DNA of 64,000 bases, from assembly GCA_026636295.1 (NCBI GenBank), contig CP089462.1:930001-994000 (forward strand), given 5' to 3'. Numbering within the stretch: position 1 is the stretch's first letter; each line of letters begins with the position of its first letter. Under the pieces are notes generated by a model, which had not been told where the DNA came from, did no database searches, and worked only from the letters and a program-made list of their open reading frames with translations. This DNA is from Medakamo hakoo (taxonomy: Eukaryota > Chlorophyta > Trebouxiophyceae > Coccomyxaceae). Shown piece by piece: positions 40,509-48,735 of this stretch. Position numbers and translations under genes: made by a program.

Positions 40509-41715
40509 ATGGTGAGCCCCACCCACAGGGAAAGAGTGTGCGAGAGGGTCCTGGCCCGGCCAAGCAGCGGCGGCCTTGTTCCTCTCTCAGGCGCTGCCCG
40601 CGCGCTTCTCTCCCTCCATCCTCCAGGCCGACCACCCGCCCTCCACCTCCGCCACCCTGCCCGACGCCGTCACGCCCACCAACCCGTACAGCCGCTTGAT
40701 GGCCCTGCAACGCATGGGCGTCGTCCCCAACTACGCAGCCATCCGCACCAAAACCGTCGCCATCGTGGGTGTGGGCGGCGTCGGCGCCGTCGCCGCGGAA
40801 ATGCTGACGCGCTGCGGCCTGGGCCGCCTCCTGCTGTTCGACTGCGATTCCGTCGAACCTGCCAACCTCAACCGGCTGTTCTTCACGCCGTCCCAGTGTG
40901 GGATGACCAAGGTTGACGCGGCGGCGCAAACGCTGGCCGCTATCAACCCGGATTGTGTCGTCGAAGCGTTCCATTCCGACATTACGACTCTCTCAGGGTG
41001 TGCGGGCTTCAAAGCCGCGCTGTGTGGTGGAAACGGCGACACCACACCTTCACGCGTCGACCTCATCCTCTCCTGCGTGGACAACTACGCCGCCCGCATG
41101 ACCGTCAACGCCGTCGCCCTCGAACTGAATCAACCCTGGCTGGAGTCGGGCGTGTCGGAGGACGCGGTCTCAGGCCACGTCCAGTGGTTGGAACCGGGCG
41201 CGACGGCGTGCTTCGGCTGCGCTCCTCCTCTCGCCTTGGCCGATGACGCGCACCACGAGCGGACGATCGTGCGAGAGGGCGTGTGCGCCGCGTCCCTACC
41301 CACGACGATGGGCGTGGTGGCCGGCCTCCTCGTCCAGGCCGCCCTGAAAAAGCTGCTGGGCTTTGGCCGGGTGAGCGGGTTTTTAGGGTACAGCGCGCTG
41401 TCCGACCATTTCCCGACGTTTGACCTGCGGCCGAATCCCGAGTGTGGGGTGAGCGGGTGCGCGGAGGCCCAGAGGCGAGTGGCGGCGGAGCAGGCGGCGG
41501 CAGCAGAGGCGGGGACAGCGAGTGAGCCGGCTGCGACCACGGCCACCGCGGCAGCCACGCCCGCGGACGAGAATGAGTGGGGGATCGAGGTCGTGGGCGG
41601 GGCGGGTGAGGGCGGGGCGGCGCCGCCGCCGGCGCAGCCGCCTGCAGCCGCTCAAACGCCTGCGACGGGCGAGGTGGACGACCTGATGGCCCAGCTGGCC
41701 GCGCTCGGAGGGTGA
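40509..41715 (+). CDS. UBA5: UFM1-activating enzyme UBA5
   Basis: The adenylation domain is in one exon: NPYSRLMALQRMGVVPNY, AIVGVGGVGAVAAEMLTRCG (nucleotide loop), LLLFDCDSVEPANLNRLFF, LILSCVDNYAARMTVN and CFGCAPPLAL. The catalytic Cys is in REGVCAASLPTTMGVVAG, as in human UBA5, and the zinc pair is CFGC and ECGVSGC. No in-frame ATG precedes MALQRMG in that exon. The likely start is the ATG at 40509-40511, directly followed by a donor (gtgagc), spliced to an acceptor at 40590 or 40626; both stay in frame. Using 40627, the protein has 363 residues. The C-terminus has a Glu-Trp-Gly-Ile motif (ENEWGIEVVGG), the UFM1/LIR-interacting segment of UBA5. It activates UFM1 in the cytosol. Ends 23 bp from the OGDH stop. 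Confidence 0.93.
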
Positions 41716-41738
41716 GTCTCTGCAAGCAGTTTTTTTCT

Positions 41739-44700
41739 TCATTCTACGGGGCCACCACCGCGCACGACCTCCCCTCCCTCCCCCAACGCGTCCTCAATGA
41801 TGCCGCGCAACTCGGCCCGGTGGATGGCCATGGACGCCGTCGCCGTCGTCCCGCTCGGCGGCCGTCCCACAAAGCGCAGCGTGCGCGGCGCGCCGCCGTT
41901 TCCATTCCCGCCGTCCCCGCCCTGCACCCAGGGCAGGAGTTCGCGCAGCGCGGTGTCGATGCGCGGTTTCACGTGCCGCCACGCGCCCTGGTTTTTGGGC
42001 TCTTCCTGGACCCACACCACGTCGGCAGCCGGGTACCGGCCCACGACCGCGGCGACCTCGTCGTGGGCGAGCGGTGACAGCTGCTCGATCCGACACAGGA
42101 CGATGTCTTTGACCCTGCGGGCACGGCGGGCGGCGAGGAGGTGGTAGTAGACGGGGCCGGCACACAGCAACACCCGGCGGACGGAAGCAGGCGGGACGGC
42201 GTGCGGCGCGCCCGTGTCCGGGTTCACGCCACGGTGCCGGGTGTTGTCGGCGCGCGGGTCGCCGTCGGCGATGACGCGCGTGAAGTGCGTGCCGGACGCG
42301 AAATCAGCCAGGGCAGACGTGGCGGCCGAGTGGACGTGCAGCCACTTGGGCGCGGCGACGACAAGGGGCTTGGGCCGCGGGCGGTTGAGCTGCCGGCGCA
42401 GCGCGTGGAAGAGCTGGGCGGGCGTGGTGGGCGCGACGACAAACAGGTTGGCCCGGGCCTCCGCGTTGCGGCGCAGGAAGCGGGTCATGAGCGCGCGCCA
42501 CGCGCCGCGGTCGATGGGCGTGGACGAGGACGCGAGGCCCAGCTCCGCCCAGAGGGAGGACGCCGCGGCCGACTCTTCGCCCGCCTCGACGCCCAGGGCG
42601 GCCAGGAGCTGGGTCGCCCGCGCCCTGTCCACCACGGGGTGGCCGCCTTCGTTGGTGCCGCCGCCCTCGCGGGCCAGCGCGTCAAACGCGGCGTCCACTT
42701 CCTGGCGCTCGCGCGGCGAGTCGCCGGGCAGCGCGTCGCCGTCGTCGTTGCACAGCTGCAGGAAGCGTTCCAGGCGGGCGGACGAGTGGTCGGGGCCCTG
42801 GCCCTCGTAGCCGTGCGGCAGGAGGAGGACCAGGCCCGACTGCTGCGCCCACCGCTCCTCGGCCGCGGCGACGAACAGGTCCAGCGCGGCCTGGGCGCCG
42901 TTGGCAAAGTCACCAAACTGGGCCTCCCACGCGACGAGCGCCCGCCCCGCCGCGCCCAGCGAGTACCCGTACTCAAACGCGGCGCACGCGCCCTCGTTGA
43001 GCGGGGAGTTCCACACCCAGACGCGCTCCTGGGCGCCCGGGCGCATGGCGTCCAGCGGGACGGCCCGCCGCCCCGTGCCGCGCTCCCGCAGCGCCGCGTG
43101 CCGCTGGCCGAACGTGCCGCGCTCCACGTCCTGCCCCGTCAGGCGGACGGCGTACGCTCCTGCGTTGAGGCCGGCAGCGCCTTCTTCTTCGGGCTGGGTG
43201 GTGGCCGTGGCGGGCGCGCCACCACCGCGCTCGGCGCCCTTGTGCAAAGCGAGCGAGCCGAAGGCCAGGGCCTCTGCCGTCGCAAAGTCGACCCTCGGGT
43301 CCGGCCCTTCAACCTGCGCCCGCCGCGCCGCCAGGGCCGCCGCCCCGGCGGGCGTCGGCTCAAAGCCTGGTGGCAGCGACGTCACGCGCCGCCCCACCCA
43401 CCGCAGCGTCTCCAGGGGCAGGCCCGTCGGCTCCTGCCGCTGCGTGATGCCGCCCGCGCCCGCGCCCGCGCTGGACACGGCTTCCAGCGCCGCGCCCTGC
43501 CAGGACGAGCGCAGCCAGTCGTCGGCGGACTGGGCGTAGGCGCCCGCCAGGAACGCCGCGTGCTCGGATGCGTACTCTTCCGTCGCTTCCGCCGCCCAGG
43601 ACGCGGCCGCAGCACGGGCGGCCGCCTCGCTGTCAAAGACGCCGTCTTTGGCCAATGCGGCCGCATAAATCTCGACGACCGGCGGGTGGTGGGCGATGCG
43701 GGCGGCCGTCCGCGGCTGGGCGGGGGCCGGGTCTTCCAGCTCGTTGTGGCCGTGGCGGCGGTAGCCGACGACGTCGACGATGATGTCGGAGCCCCATGCC
43801 GCCCGCCAGTCGGCGGCGAGGGCCGCGGCGTCGACGACGGCGTCCGGGTCGTCCGCGCACGCGTGGAGGACGGGGATCGGGCCGCCCGCGTTTTTGGCGG
43901 CGTCGGTCGGGTGCGGGCCGGACCGCCCTGCGGCCGGGTCGGTGGTGAAGCCGACGCCGTTGTTGGCGATGACGTGGACGGTGCCGCCGACGGTGAAGCC
44001 GGGCAGGCGGGACATGGAGAGCGACTCGGACACGACGCCCAGCCCCGCAAACGCCGCGTCGCCGTGGAGGAGCAGGCCCGCGACGGCGCGCGCGCCCAGG
44101 CGGTCTTGCTGGGCGCGGACGAGGCCCAGCACGACGGGGCCGACGGCCTCCAAGTGGGACGGGTTGGGCGCGACGGAGAGGAAGAGGGACCGCTTCGGCT
44201 GTGCGCCGCCACCCCTCCCGTCCACCAGAGGGGGCGTGAGCGCGCCACCGGGCGCGGGAAAGGACAGGCGGGCGTTGCGTCCCAGGTGGTACTTGACGTC
44301 TCCCACCTGGAATTCAGACTGTGTGGCCTCCATTTCCGCAAAGACCTGGCCTGCCGGTGCACGGAGGACGTTTTGCACCAAATTTAGCCGCCCCCGGTGC
44401 GCCAGGCCGACGTGCAGGCGGGCGACGCCGTGGGCCGCGCACCGCTCCGCGAGCGCGGCGACGGCCGGGACGAGGGCGTCCAGGCCTTCGATGCCAAACC
44501 TTTTCGACCTCGGAAAGTGAGACGCCAGGAAGGCTTCAAACGCGGCCGCCCGGGCCAGCAAGCGCAGCGTGGCTTTGCGGGCGGCCGGGTCGCGTGGGTG
44601 GGCGGGCCGCGCCTCCAGGCGGCTCGCCATCCACGCCTGCTGGTCGGCCGGCAGGTGATCCACTTCGGCGGCCAGGGCGCCGGCCCACGAGGAGGCCAGG

Positions 44701-45278
44701 GTGGAGGCGAGGGCGGGCAGCGTGACTGCAGAGGCGTCCAGCCCACCGCCCGGCGGGCCGGCGGGGAAGATGCCCGGGTGCGAGAGGTCGAACGACGCAG
44801 TGGCCGAGGCGGGCGGCAGGCCGAGCGCGGCTGCCAGGGCTAAGCCAGGTTCGCCGTCGCCCGCCGCCGCCGCCGCTTTCGCATCCAACGCCGCCAAGAC
44901 CCGGGTCAGGGTGGGGTCCTTGCCTGGAATGACCGTCCCACCAGCTTCTTCTGACAGCCACGGTCCGCGCTTGACCCGGGCCAGGGCATCCAGGCGGGCG
45001 TGGAGGTGGCCGCGAGACCGAAACGCATTGACGAGCGAGGCAATGGACAGGGTTGCGGCGGTCGTGGGCGTCGAGGCGGAAGAAGAGGAGGCACGCCGTT
45101 CTGTCAGCAAAGTGGTGGCGTGGAGGTGGCCGCGAGACCGAAACGCATTGACGAGCGAGGCAACTGCGGTCGTGGGCGTCGAGGCGGAAGAAGAGGAGGC
45201 ACGCCGTTCTGTCAGCAAAGTGCCGGCTGTTCGCCTCACGCAGGCGAGGATCGCCGCGCGGCGGGCGGGTGCCGCCAT
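41739..45278 (-). CDS. OGDH: 2-Oxoglutarate dehydrogenase, E1 component (mitochondrial)
   Basis: Single exon, 1179 residues from the ATG at 45278. The N-terminus MAAPARRAAILACVRRTAG is a mitochondrial presequence. E1 motifs in order are SLVNAFRSRGHLHARLDAL, LHVGLAHRGRLNLVQNVL, EFQVGDVKYHLG, SVAPNPSHLEAVGPVVLG, LLHGDAAFAGLGVVSESLSM (thiamine diphosphate site), VIANNGVGFTTDP and VVGYRRHGHNELEDPA; the C-terminal half has PLDAMRPGAQERVWVWNSPL and QAALDLFVAAAEERWAQQSG, LLLPHGYEGQGPDHSSAR. It is a subunit of the TCA-cycle 2-oxoglutarate dehydrogenase complex. A near-perfect tandem repeat duplicates a 34-38-residue block at the N-terminus (see repeat feature). Asn for the usual Gln in IANNGVGF (normally INNQIGF) is a small variant. 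Stop lies 23 bp from the UBA5 stop. Confidence 0.97.
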   Translation of the reverse strand: MAAPARRAAILACVRRTAGTLLTERRASSSSASTPTTAVASLVNAFRSRGHLHATTLLTERRASSSSASTPTTAATLSIASLVNAFRSRGHLHARLDALARVKRGPWLSEEAGGTVIPGKDPTLTRVLAALDAKAAAAAGDGEPGLALAAALGLPPASATASFDLSHPGIFPAGPPGGGLDASAVTLPALASTLASSWAGALAAEVDHLPADQQAWMASRLEARPAHPRDPAARKATLRLLARAAAFEAFLASHFPRSKRFGIEGLDALVPAVAALAERCAAHGVARLHVGLAHRGRLNLVQNVLRAPAGQVFAEMEATQSEFQVGDVKYHLGRNARLSFPAPGGALTPPLVDGRGGGAQPKRSLFLSVAPNPSHLEAVGPVVLGLVRAQQDRLGARAVAGLLLHGDAAFAGLGVVSESLSMSRLPGFTVGGTVHVIANNGVGFTTDPAAGRSGPHPTDAAKNAGGPIPVLHACADDPDAVVDAAALAADWRAAWGSDIIVDVVGYRRHGHNELEDPAPAQPRTAARIAHHPPVVEIYAAALAKDGVFDSEAAARAAAASWAAEATEEYASEHAAFLAGAYAQSADDWLRSSWQGAALEAVSSAGAGAGGITQRQEPTGLPLETLRWVGRRVTSLPPGFEPTPAGAAALAARRAQVEGPDPRVDFATAEALAFGSLALHKGAERGGGAPATATTQPEEEGAAGLNAGAYAVRLTGQDVERGTFGQRHAALRERGTGRRAVPLDAMRPGAQERVWVWNSPLNEGACAAFEYGYSLGAAGRALVAWEAQFGDFANGAQAALDLFVAAAEERWAQQSGLVLLLPHGYEGQGPDHSSARLERFLQLCNDDGDALPGDSPRERQEVDAAFDALAREGGGTNEGGHPVVDRARATQLLAALGVEAGEESAAASSLWAELGLASSSTPIDRGAWRALMTRFLRRNAEARANLFVVAPTTPAQLFHALRRQLNRPRPKPLVVAAPKWLHVHSAATSALADFASGTHFTRVIADGDPRADNTRHRGVNPDTGAPHAVPPASVRRVLLCAGPVYYHLLAARRARRVKDIVLCRIEQLSPLAHDEVAAVVGRYPAADVVWVQEEPKNQGAWRHVKPRIDTALRELLPWVQGGDGGNGNGGAPRTLRFVGRPPSGTTATASMAIHRAELRGIIEDALGEGGEVVRGGGPVE
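45001..45222 (-). repeat. In-frame tandem duplication in the OGDH N-terminus
   Basis: Two direct copies, 45001-45114 and 45121-45222, start at the same sequence (tggaggtggccgcgagaccg) 120 bp apart and are nearly identical, except that the copy at 45001 has 12 extra bases (encoding four residues). Translated, both copies read ERRASSSSASTPTTA and then SLVNAFRSRGHLHA. The copy next to RLDALARV (45001) is the native one; the other is a second copy inserted upstream, so the block between presequence and E1 fold appears twice. Confidence 0.95.
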
Positions 45279-45411
45279 CCCCGCGGTGTCGGAAAAAAAT
45301 GCAGCACTGGACGCCCGACACCTACGTGACCATCTCACACCCACTCCATCCATCAACAGTGTTTTTTTTTACTAACCCTTGTCTTTTGCAACAACCCCAC
45401 GCCATGTCTCT

Positions 45412-46845
45412 CTACTTGCCGTAATGCTGGACCACCATGCAGGCCTCATCGGGAGACGACGGCAGCACAGACCGGAGCGTGGACGGCGGGCCATCTCCAC
45501 CGCCTCCGTCCCCGCCACCGCCCGGACGCAGCTCGACATCATATCTAAAGTGGAACTCGTTCGACAGTGCCGCCGTCCTTGCCTCCGGCCGCACCACGTG
45601 CGCCGTCACCACGACGTGGACGTGGCCCTTGCGCCCGGCGGGCGACACAGACGTGTGCAAGACAGTCGCTTTGAGCGTGAGCAAGTCGCCCACATCCACG
45701 GGCGATCGGAAGGCGACCTCGTCGACAGACGCCAGCGCCGGCCGCCAGCCCGCAAAGGTGTAGGCCGTCGCGTACGCGAGCTCAAAGGCCCGGCGCATGA
45801 TCAGGCCGCCGAAGATGCGGCCCGCCAAGTTGCGCTGCTGCGGCTGGCAGATGAATGAGTTGGTCAGCGAGGTGGCCGAGGAGAGGAGCACGCCGGGCGG
45901 CGCCAGCGATGGCAGGGCGGCCACAGTGCGTGCCTGGGCGAGCAGGGCGTCGGCCGCCGGCGGGGGTGGCCCCGCCGCGCCGGCCGCAGCCGCCGCGCGT
46001 GCTGCCCGGCGGGCCGCCGCGACAGCCGCCCTCTCATCCCGCCACGCGGCGGCCGCAGGGTGGGACGGCGGCGCCAGCGCCGGGATGGGCAGCGGCGCCG
46101 CGGTGTCGGGGTCCCGGCACGCAAACGTAAACGTCGCAGCCAGGGCGGGCGGGCCGCACCCCAGCAACGACCCGGCCACGCCGCCTCCAGTCGAGGAGGC
46201 GGCCGCCTCGTCGTGCATCTCAATCCTGATGTCCATCGAGGACGTGCCAGTCCAGACAACAGCGCCGACAGCCGTCAAATCCCGGTTGGCGGGCAGGGGC
46301 CGGTGCAGGCGGATGGCGTCGACGGACGCCGTCACCAGGAGGGGCGGCCGCGTGCCGGGCTCGCCCGCGTCGGCATGAGTGAGGGCAATGGAGCCGGCCA
46401 GCGAGTCCAGGTCCTCCAGCACGCGGCCCAGGCGGACGGCGCCCCAGGGGTTGCGGTACAGGGCGCGCATGGCCGGGTCGGTCGCGAGCGGGTAGTGGAT
46501 GGTCGTCGGTTCGGCGGGCACGGGGCCGGCCCGCAGCGTGACGGGCAGCGGCGGCGCCGCGCGCCGGCCGGCGTGCTGGCCGCCCACGCTTGCCTGGGCT
46601 TGGCGGGCTAAACGATCCAGCCAGAGGCGCCGGGTGACGGGCGTCATCACGCCCAGGACTTCGTCCGTGTCGATGACGGGCGTGCGTGGGGCGTCGCGGG
46701 CAAACGCGCGGCCGGGGTGGCGTGGCGCGGCCGATGGGGCCGCGCGCGCGCGGGCGCCGCCGGTGGCGGTGGCAGCGCCTTCCAATGCCGACTCCCCAGC
46801 GCGGAGCCACCTGCGAGCCATCAAGGCCCAGCCTGACGGTCGCAT
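45412..46845 (-). CDS. Acyl-CoA thioesterase, ACOT9-like double hotdog
   Basis: Single exon, 477 residues from the ATG at 46845; a second in-frame ATG at 46821 would remove eight residues. Two hotdog domains are seen. The first is around PLATDPAMRALYRNPWGAVR, LGRVLEDLDSLAGSIALTHA, then TRPPLLVTASVDAIRLHRPL. The second is around NLAGRIFGGLIMRRAFELAY (the GG(L/Y)IMR motif), ASVDEVAFRSPVDVGDLLTL and GHVHVVVTAHVVR. This arrangement, with two different hotdog halves and the N..GRIFGG..MR motif, is that of ACOT9/ACOT10, mitochondrial long-chain acyl-CoA thioesterases. Residues 1-45 (Arg, Ala and Gly-rich) are compatible with a mitochondrial or plastid presequence. It hydrolyses acyl-CoA to free acid and CoA. 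The stop is 133 bp from the OGDH start codon on the same strand. Confidence 0.88.
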   Translation of the reverse strand: MRPSGWALMARRWLRAGESALEGAATATGGARARAAPSAAPRHPGRAFARDAPRTPVIDTDEVLGVMTPVTRRLWLDRLARQAQASVGGQHAGRRAAPPLPVTLRAGPVPAEPTTIHYPLATDPAMRALYRNPWGAVRLGRVLEDLDSLAGSIALTHADAGEPGTRPPLLVTASVDAIRLHRPLPANRDLTAVGAVVWTGTSSMDIRIEMHDEAAASSTGGGVAGSLLGCGPPALAATFTFACRDPDTAAPLPIPALAPPSHPAAAAWRDERAAVAAARRAARAAAAAGAAGPPPPAADALLAQARTVAALPSLAPPGVLLSSATSLTNSFICQPQQRNLAGRIFGGLIMRRAFELAYATAYTFAGWRPALASVDEVAFRSPVDVGDLLTLKATVLHTSVSPAGRKGHVHVVVTAHVVRPEARTAALSNEFHFRYDVELRPGGGGDGGGGDGPPSTLRSVLPSSPDEACMVVQHYGK

Positions 46846-46960
46846 GGTCACGTGCGGCCGCGGTGTGCGGGGTGGCGTCTCTCTCTCTGTCCTCGCGCGC
46901 GTTTCTACACGCGCGTCTCTGTGCTCTGCCGCCGCGTCGCCGCGGCTGCCTGCTCCCTCG

Positions 46961-48073
46961 CTACACCCCGCGCCCCAGCCCGGCCCACAACCCCGCCCGC
47001 CCCGGGTCCGCCGCGCTCAACCGCCGCCTGCACTCTGCCGCCGCTGCGCGGGACGCGTCCGCGCCTGGTCCACCCGCCGCCGCTCTCGCCGCGTGCGCTT
47101 CGTGCAAAAAGGTCAGGGCCGGGACACAGCCCGGCGCGGTCGTCAAAACCTCGACCGCCAAGCGCGCGTACCGAGGGTCGCACGCCAGGGCGTCCGCGCC
47201 GCCGGCCAGGTCAGCCGCCAGGCGGGCGTGGGACCAGGCGGACGCGCAGTCCGGGTCGGCCCGGGCCGCGGCCGACGCCAGCGCAAACTCGGCGTCCGCC
47301 GCGGCGGCGGGGCCCAGCACCCCGCCCGCGACGGCCGCGCGCACGGCGGCCGCGCGGTGCGACCACGCGCTGTTGTTGCGCCCGTCATCGCCCAGCGCGC
47401 CCGCCGCGTACTCGGCTTCGGCCGGCCACCAGGCTGTCGGGCCCGCCGCACTCGCCAGGAAAGCCCGGTGCGCCCAGGCGTGGTAGTGCTTGGCGTCGGA
47501 CGCCAGGGCGGTGTGGGCAAACGCCCGCTCCCGGTCCAGGGCGGCCGCATCCGGTGCCAGCGCCGTCTGCCGCCCGTCCAGGCGCTCCGTCGCCAGGCGG
47601 GCGCGGTGGCGCCACACCTGGTAGACTTTCAACCACCCCGGCCCGCTGCCCGCCGCCCCCGACGCGACGAGCGCGTCGACAAAGGCAAGCTCGCCCTCCA
47701 GGGCGGCCGCTTCACCACCGCTCCCCCCCGCCGCCGCCGCCGCGACCGCGCACTCCCACCGCACCTGCCAGGCCGAGTAGTCGGCCGGGTTGACGGTGGT
47801 GAGGAGCGTGGCGGCGGCGGCGGCCACCCGCGCCGACCGTTCGCCGGAGGCCAGGGCGGACCGCAGCGCGGCCGAGGCGGCCGCCGCGGCGGGGGACAGG
47901 GCGGGGGACGCGACCTCGGCGTCGATGGGCGGCAAGGGCGGGGCGGTGGCGGCCAGGTCCTCCCATTCAGGGCGCGGGGTGGCCTCGTCGGAGCACGTGT
48001 CGTCGTCGTCGTCGCTGGCGCTCCCCACGCCATCCACCAGCGCTTCCAGGCGCGGCGGCAGGCGGGGCGGCAT
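46961..48073 (-). CDS. Protein farnesyl/geranylgeranyl transferase alpha subunit
   Basis: Single exon, 370 residues from the ATG at 48073. PPTA repeats (each with a W-x-x-R or A-W-x-H-R signature) are: NPADYSAWQVRWECAV, YQVWRHRARLAT, KHYHAWAHRAFLAS, NNSAWSHRAAAVRA and ASAWSHARLAADLA. Acidic N-terminus (about 1-50) as in plant and yeast FTA. Length (370) is normal for FNTA (about 380). This subunit is shared by protein farnesyltransferase and geranylgeranyltransferase-I; it binds isoprenoid and the beta subunit, and attaches lipid to C-terminal CaaX proteins in the cytosol. Repeats 3 and 5 are followed by long Ala-rich helices, in line with strong GC pressure. A (GT)n tract just upstream (48085-48108) is in its 5' untranslated region or promoter. 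Confidence 0.9.
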   Translation of the reverse strand: MPPRLPPRLEALVDGVGSASDDDDDTCSDEATPRPEWEDLAATAPPLPPIDAEVASPALSPAAAAASAALRSALASGERSARVAAAAATLLTTVNPADYSAWQVRWECAVAAAAAGGSGGEAAALEGELAFVDALVASGAAGSGPGWLKVYQVWRHRARLATERLDGRQTALAPDAAALDRERAFAHTALASDAKHYHAWAHRAFLASAAGPTAWWPAEAEYAAGALGDDGRNNSAWSHRAAAVRAAVAGGVLGPAAAADAEFALASAAARADPDCASAWSHARLAADLAGGADALACDPRYARLAVEVLTTAPGCVPALTFLHEAHAARAAAGGPGADASRAAAAECRRRLSAADPGRAGLWAGLGRGV

Positions 48074-48113
48074 GGCGTGTGTCGGTGTGTGTGTGTGTGT
48101 GTGTGTGTATGCC

Positions 48114-48419
48114 TCAACTGCTGCTGGCGTGGCGGGGCGCCTGGTACATCCACGCGTCGTCTTCCAGGGCGTCAACGGCCGCCCGGACCTTGGCCAGGGC
48201 CTGCTCGGCGAGGGCTGGATGCGCGGTGGTGGCGGTGGTGGTGGGTCGGGGGTGAAGGGGTGGAGGGGATGGATGCGTGGATGGAGAGGTTGGTTCACAG
48301 GCGCGCAAGGAGCCTTCTTCCTCACGTACCCGCGTCCACGTCGTCAGGCAGGTGTGTGGTGGTGACGGCTACAGGCCCGCCCGTCGTGCCCGCGCCGTAG
48401 GGCGTGGCGGGCTGCTGCA

Positions 48420-48459
<40 letters not shown>

Positions 48460-48628
48460 GACGGGGAGCGGAGGCGCTGGAGAGAGGTTTTTTTTTCAAT
48501 GGGGGGTGGCTTGGGTTGTGAGGCGGGCAATGGACGGAGGTTTGCGCGAGTTTCTGCCACGGTGTGCGAGTGCAAGCGTCTGCCTGCAACGCACCTGGCG
48601 GCGGCGGCGGGCGGGCGGCGTCGGCCAT
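48114..48628 (-). CDS. Short polyglutamine protein, unrecognised
   Basis: Three exons: 48628-48595, 48476-48330 and 48214-48114, with agreeing phases, give 93 residues. The protein is MADAARPPPPP, then APPLPVQH, a Gln run encoded by (CAG)10, LQQPATPYGAGTTGG and the C-terminal helix ALAEQALAKVRAAVDALEDD ending AWMYQAPRHASSS. The C-terminal exon looks conserved in character (regular heptads, then DDAWMYQ), while the middle is low complexity. The family was not recognised; such a Q-rich linker and short helix would fit a small nuclear or complex-subunit protein. The CAG run could be polymorphic. Its start codon is 107 bp from the divergent RED/IK gene, so the two share a promoter region. Confidence 0.7.
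48416..48453 (-). repeat. (CAG)n trinucleotide repeat coding for polyglutamine
   Basis: On the plus strand the tract is (CTG)n at 48416-48453, read as CAG on the coding strand of the 93-residue protein gene. About 10 consecutive units, with flanking imperfect ones. Confidence 0.85.
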
Positions 48629-48735
48629 GTGTGCGCGAAGCGCAGCAAAGAAGCGGAGCGCGCGGGAGAAAGAGAAGTGACAAGCAATTCCTCACTCCGC
48701 TTTCCTTTTTTCCGTCCATCACTCCACCAACAGTC

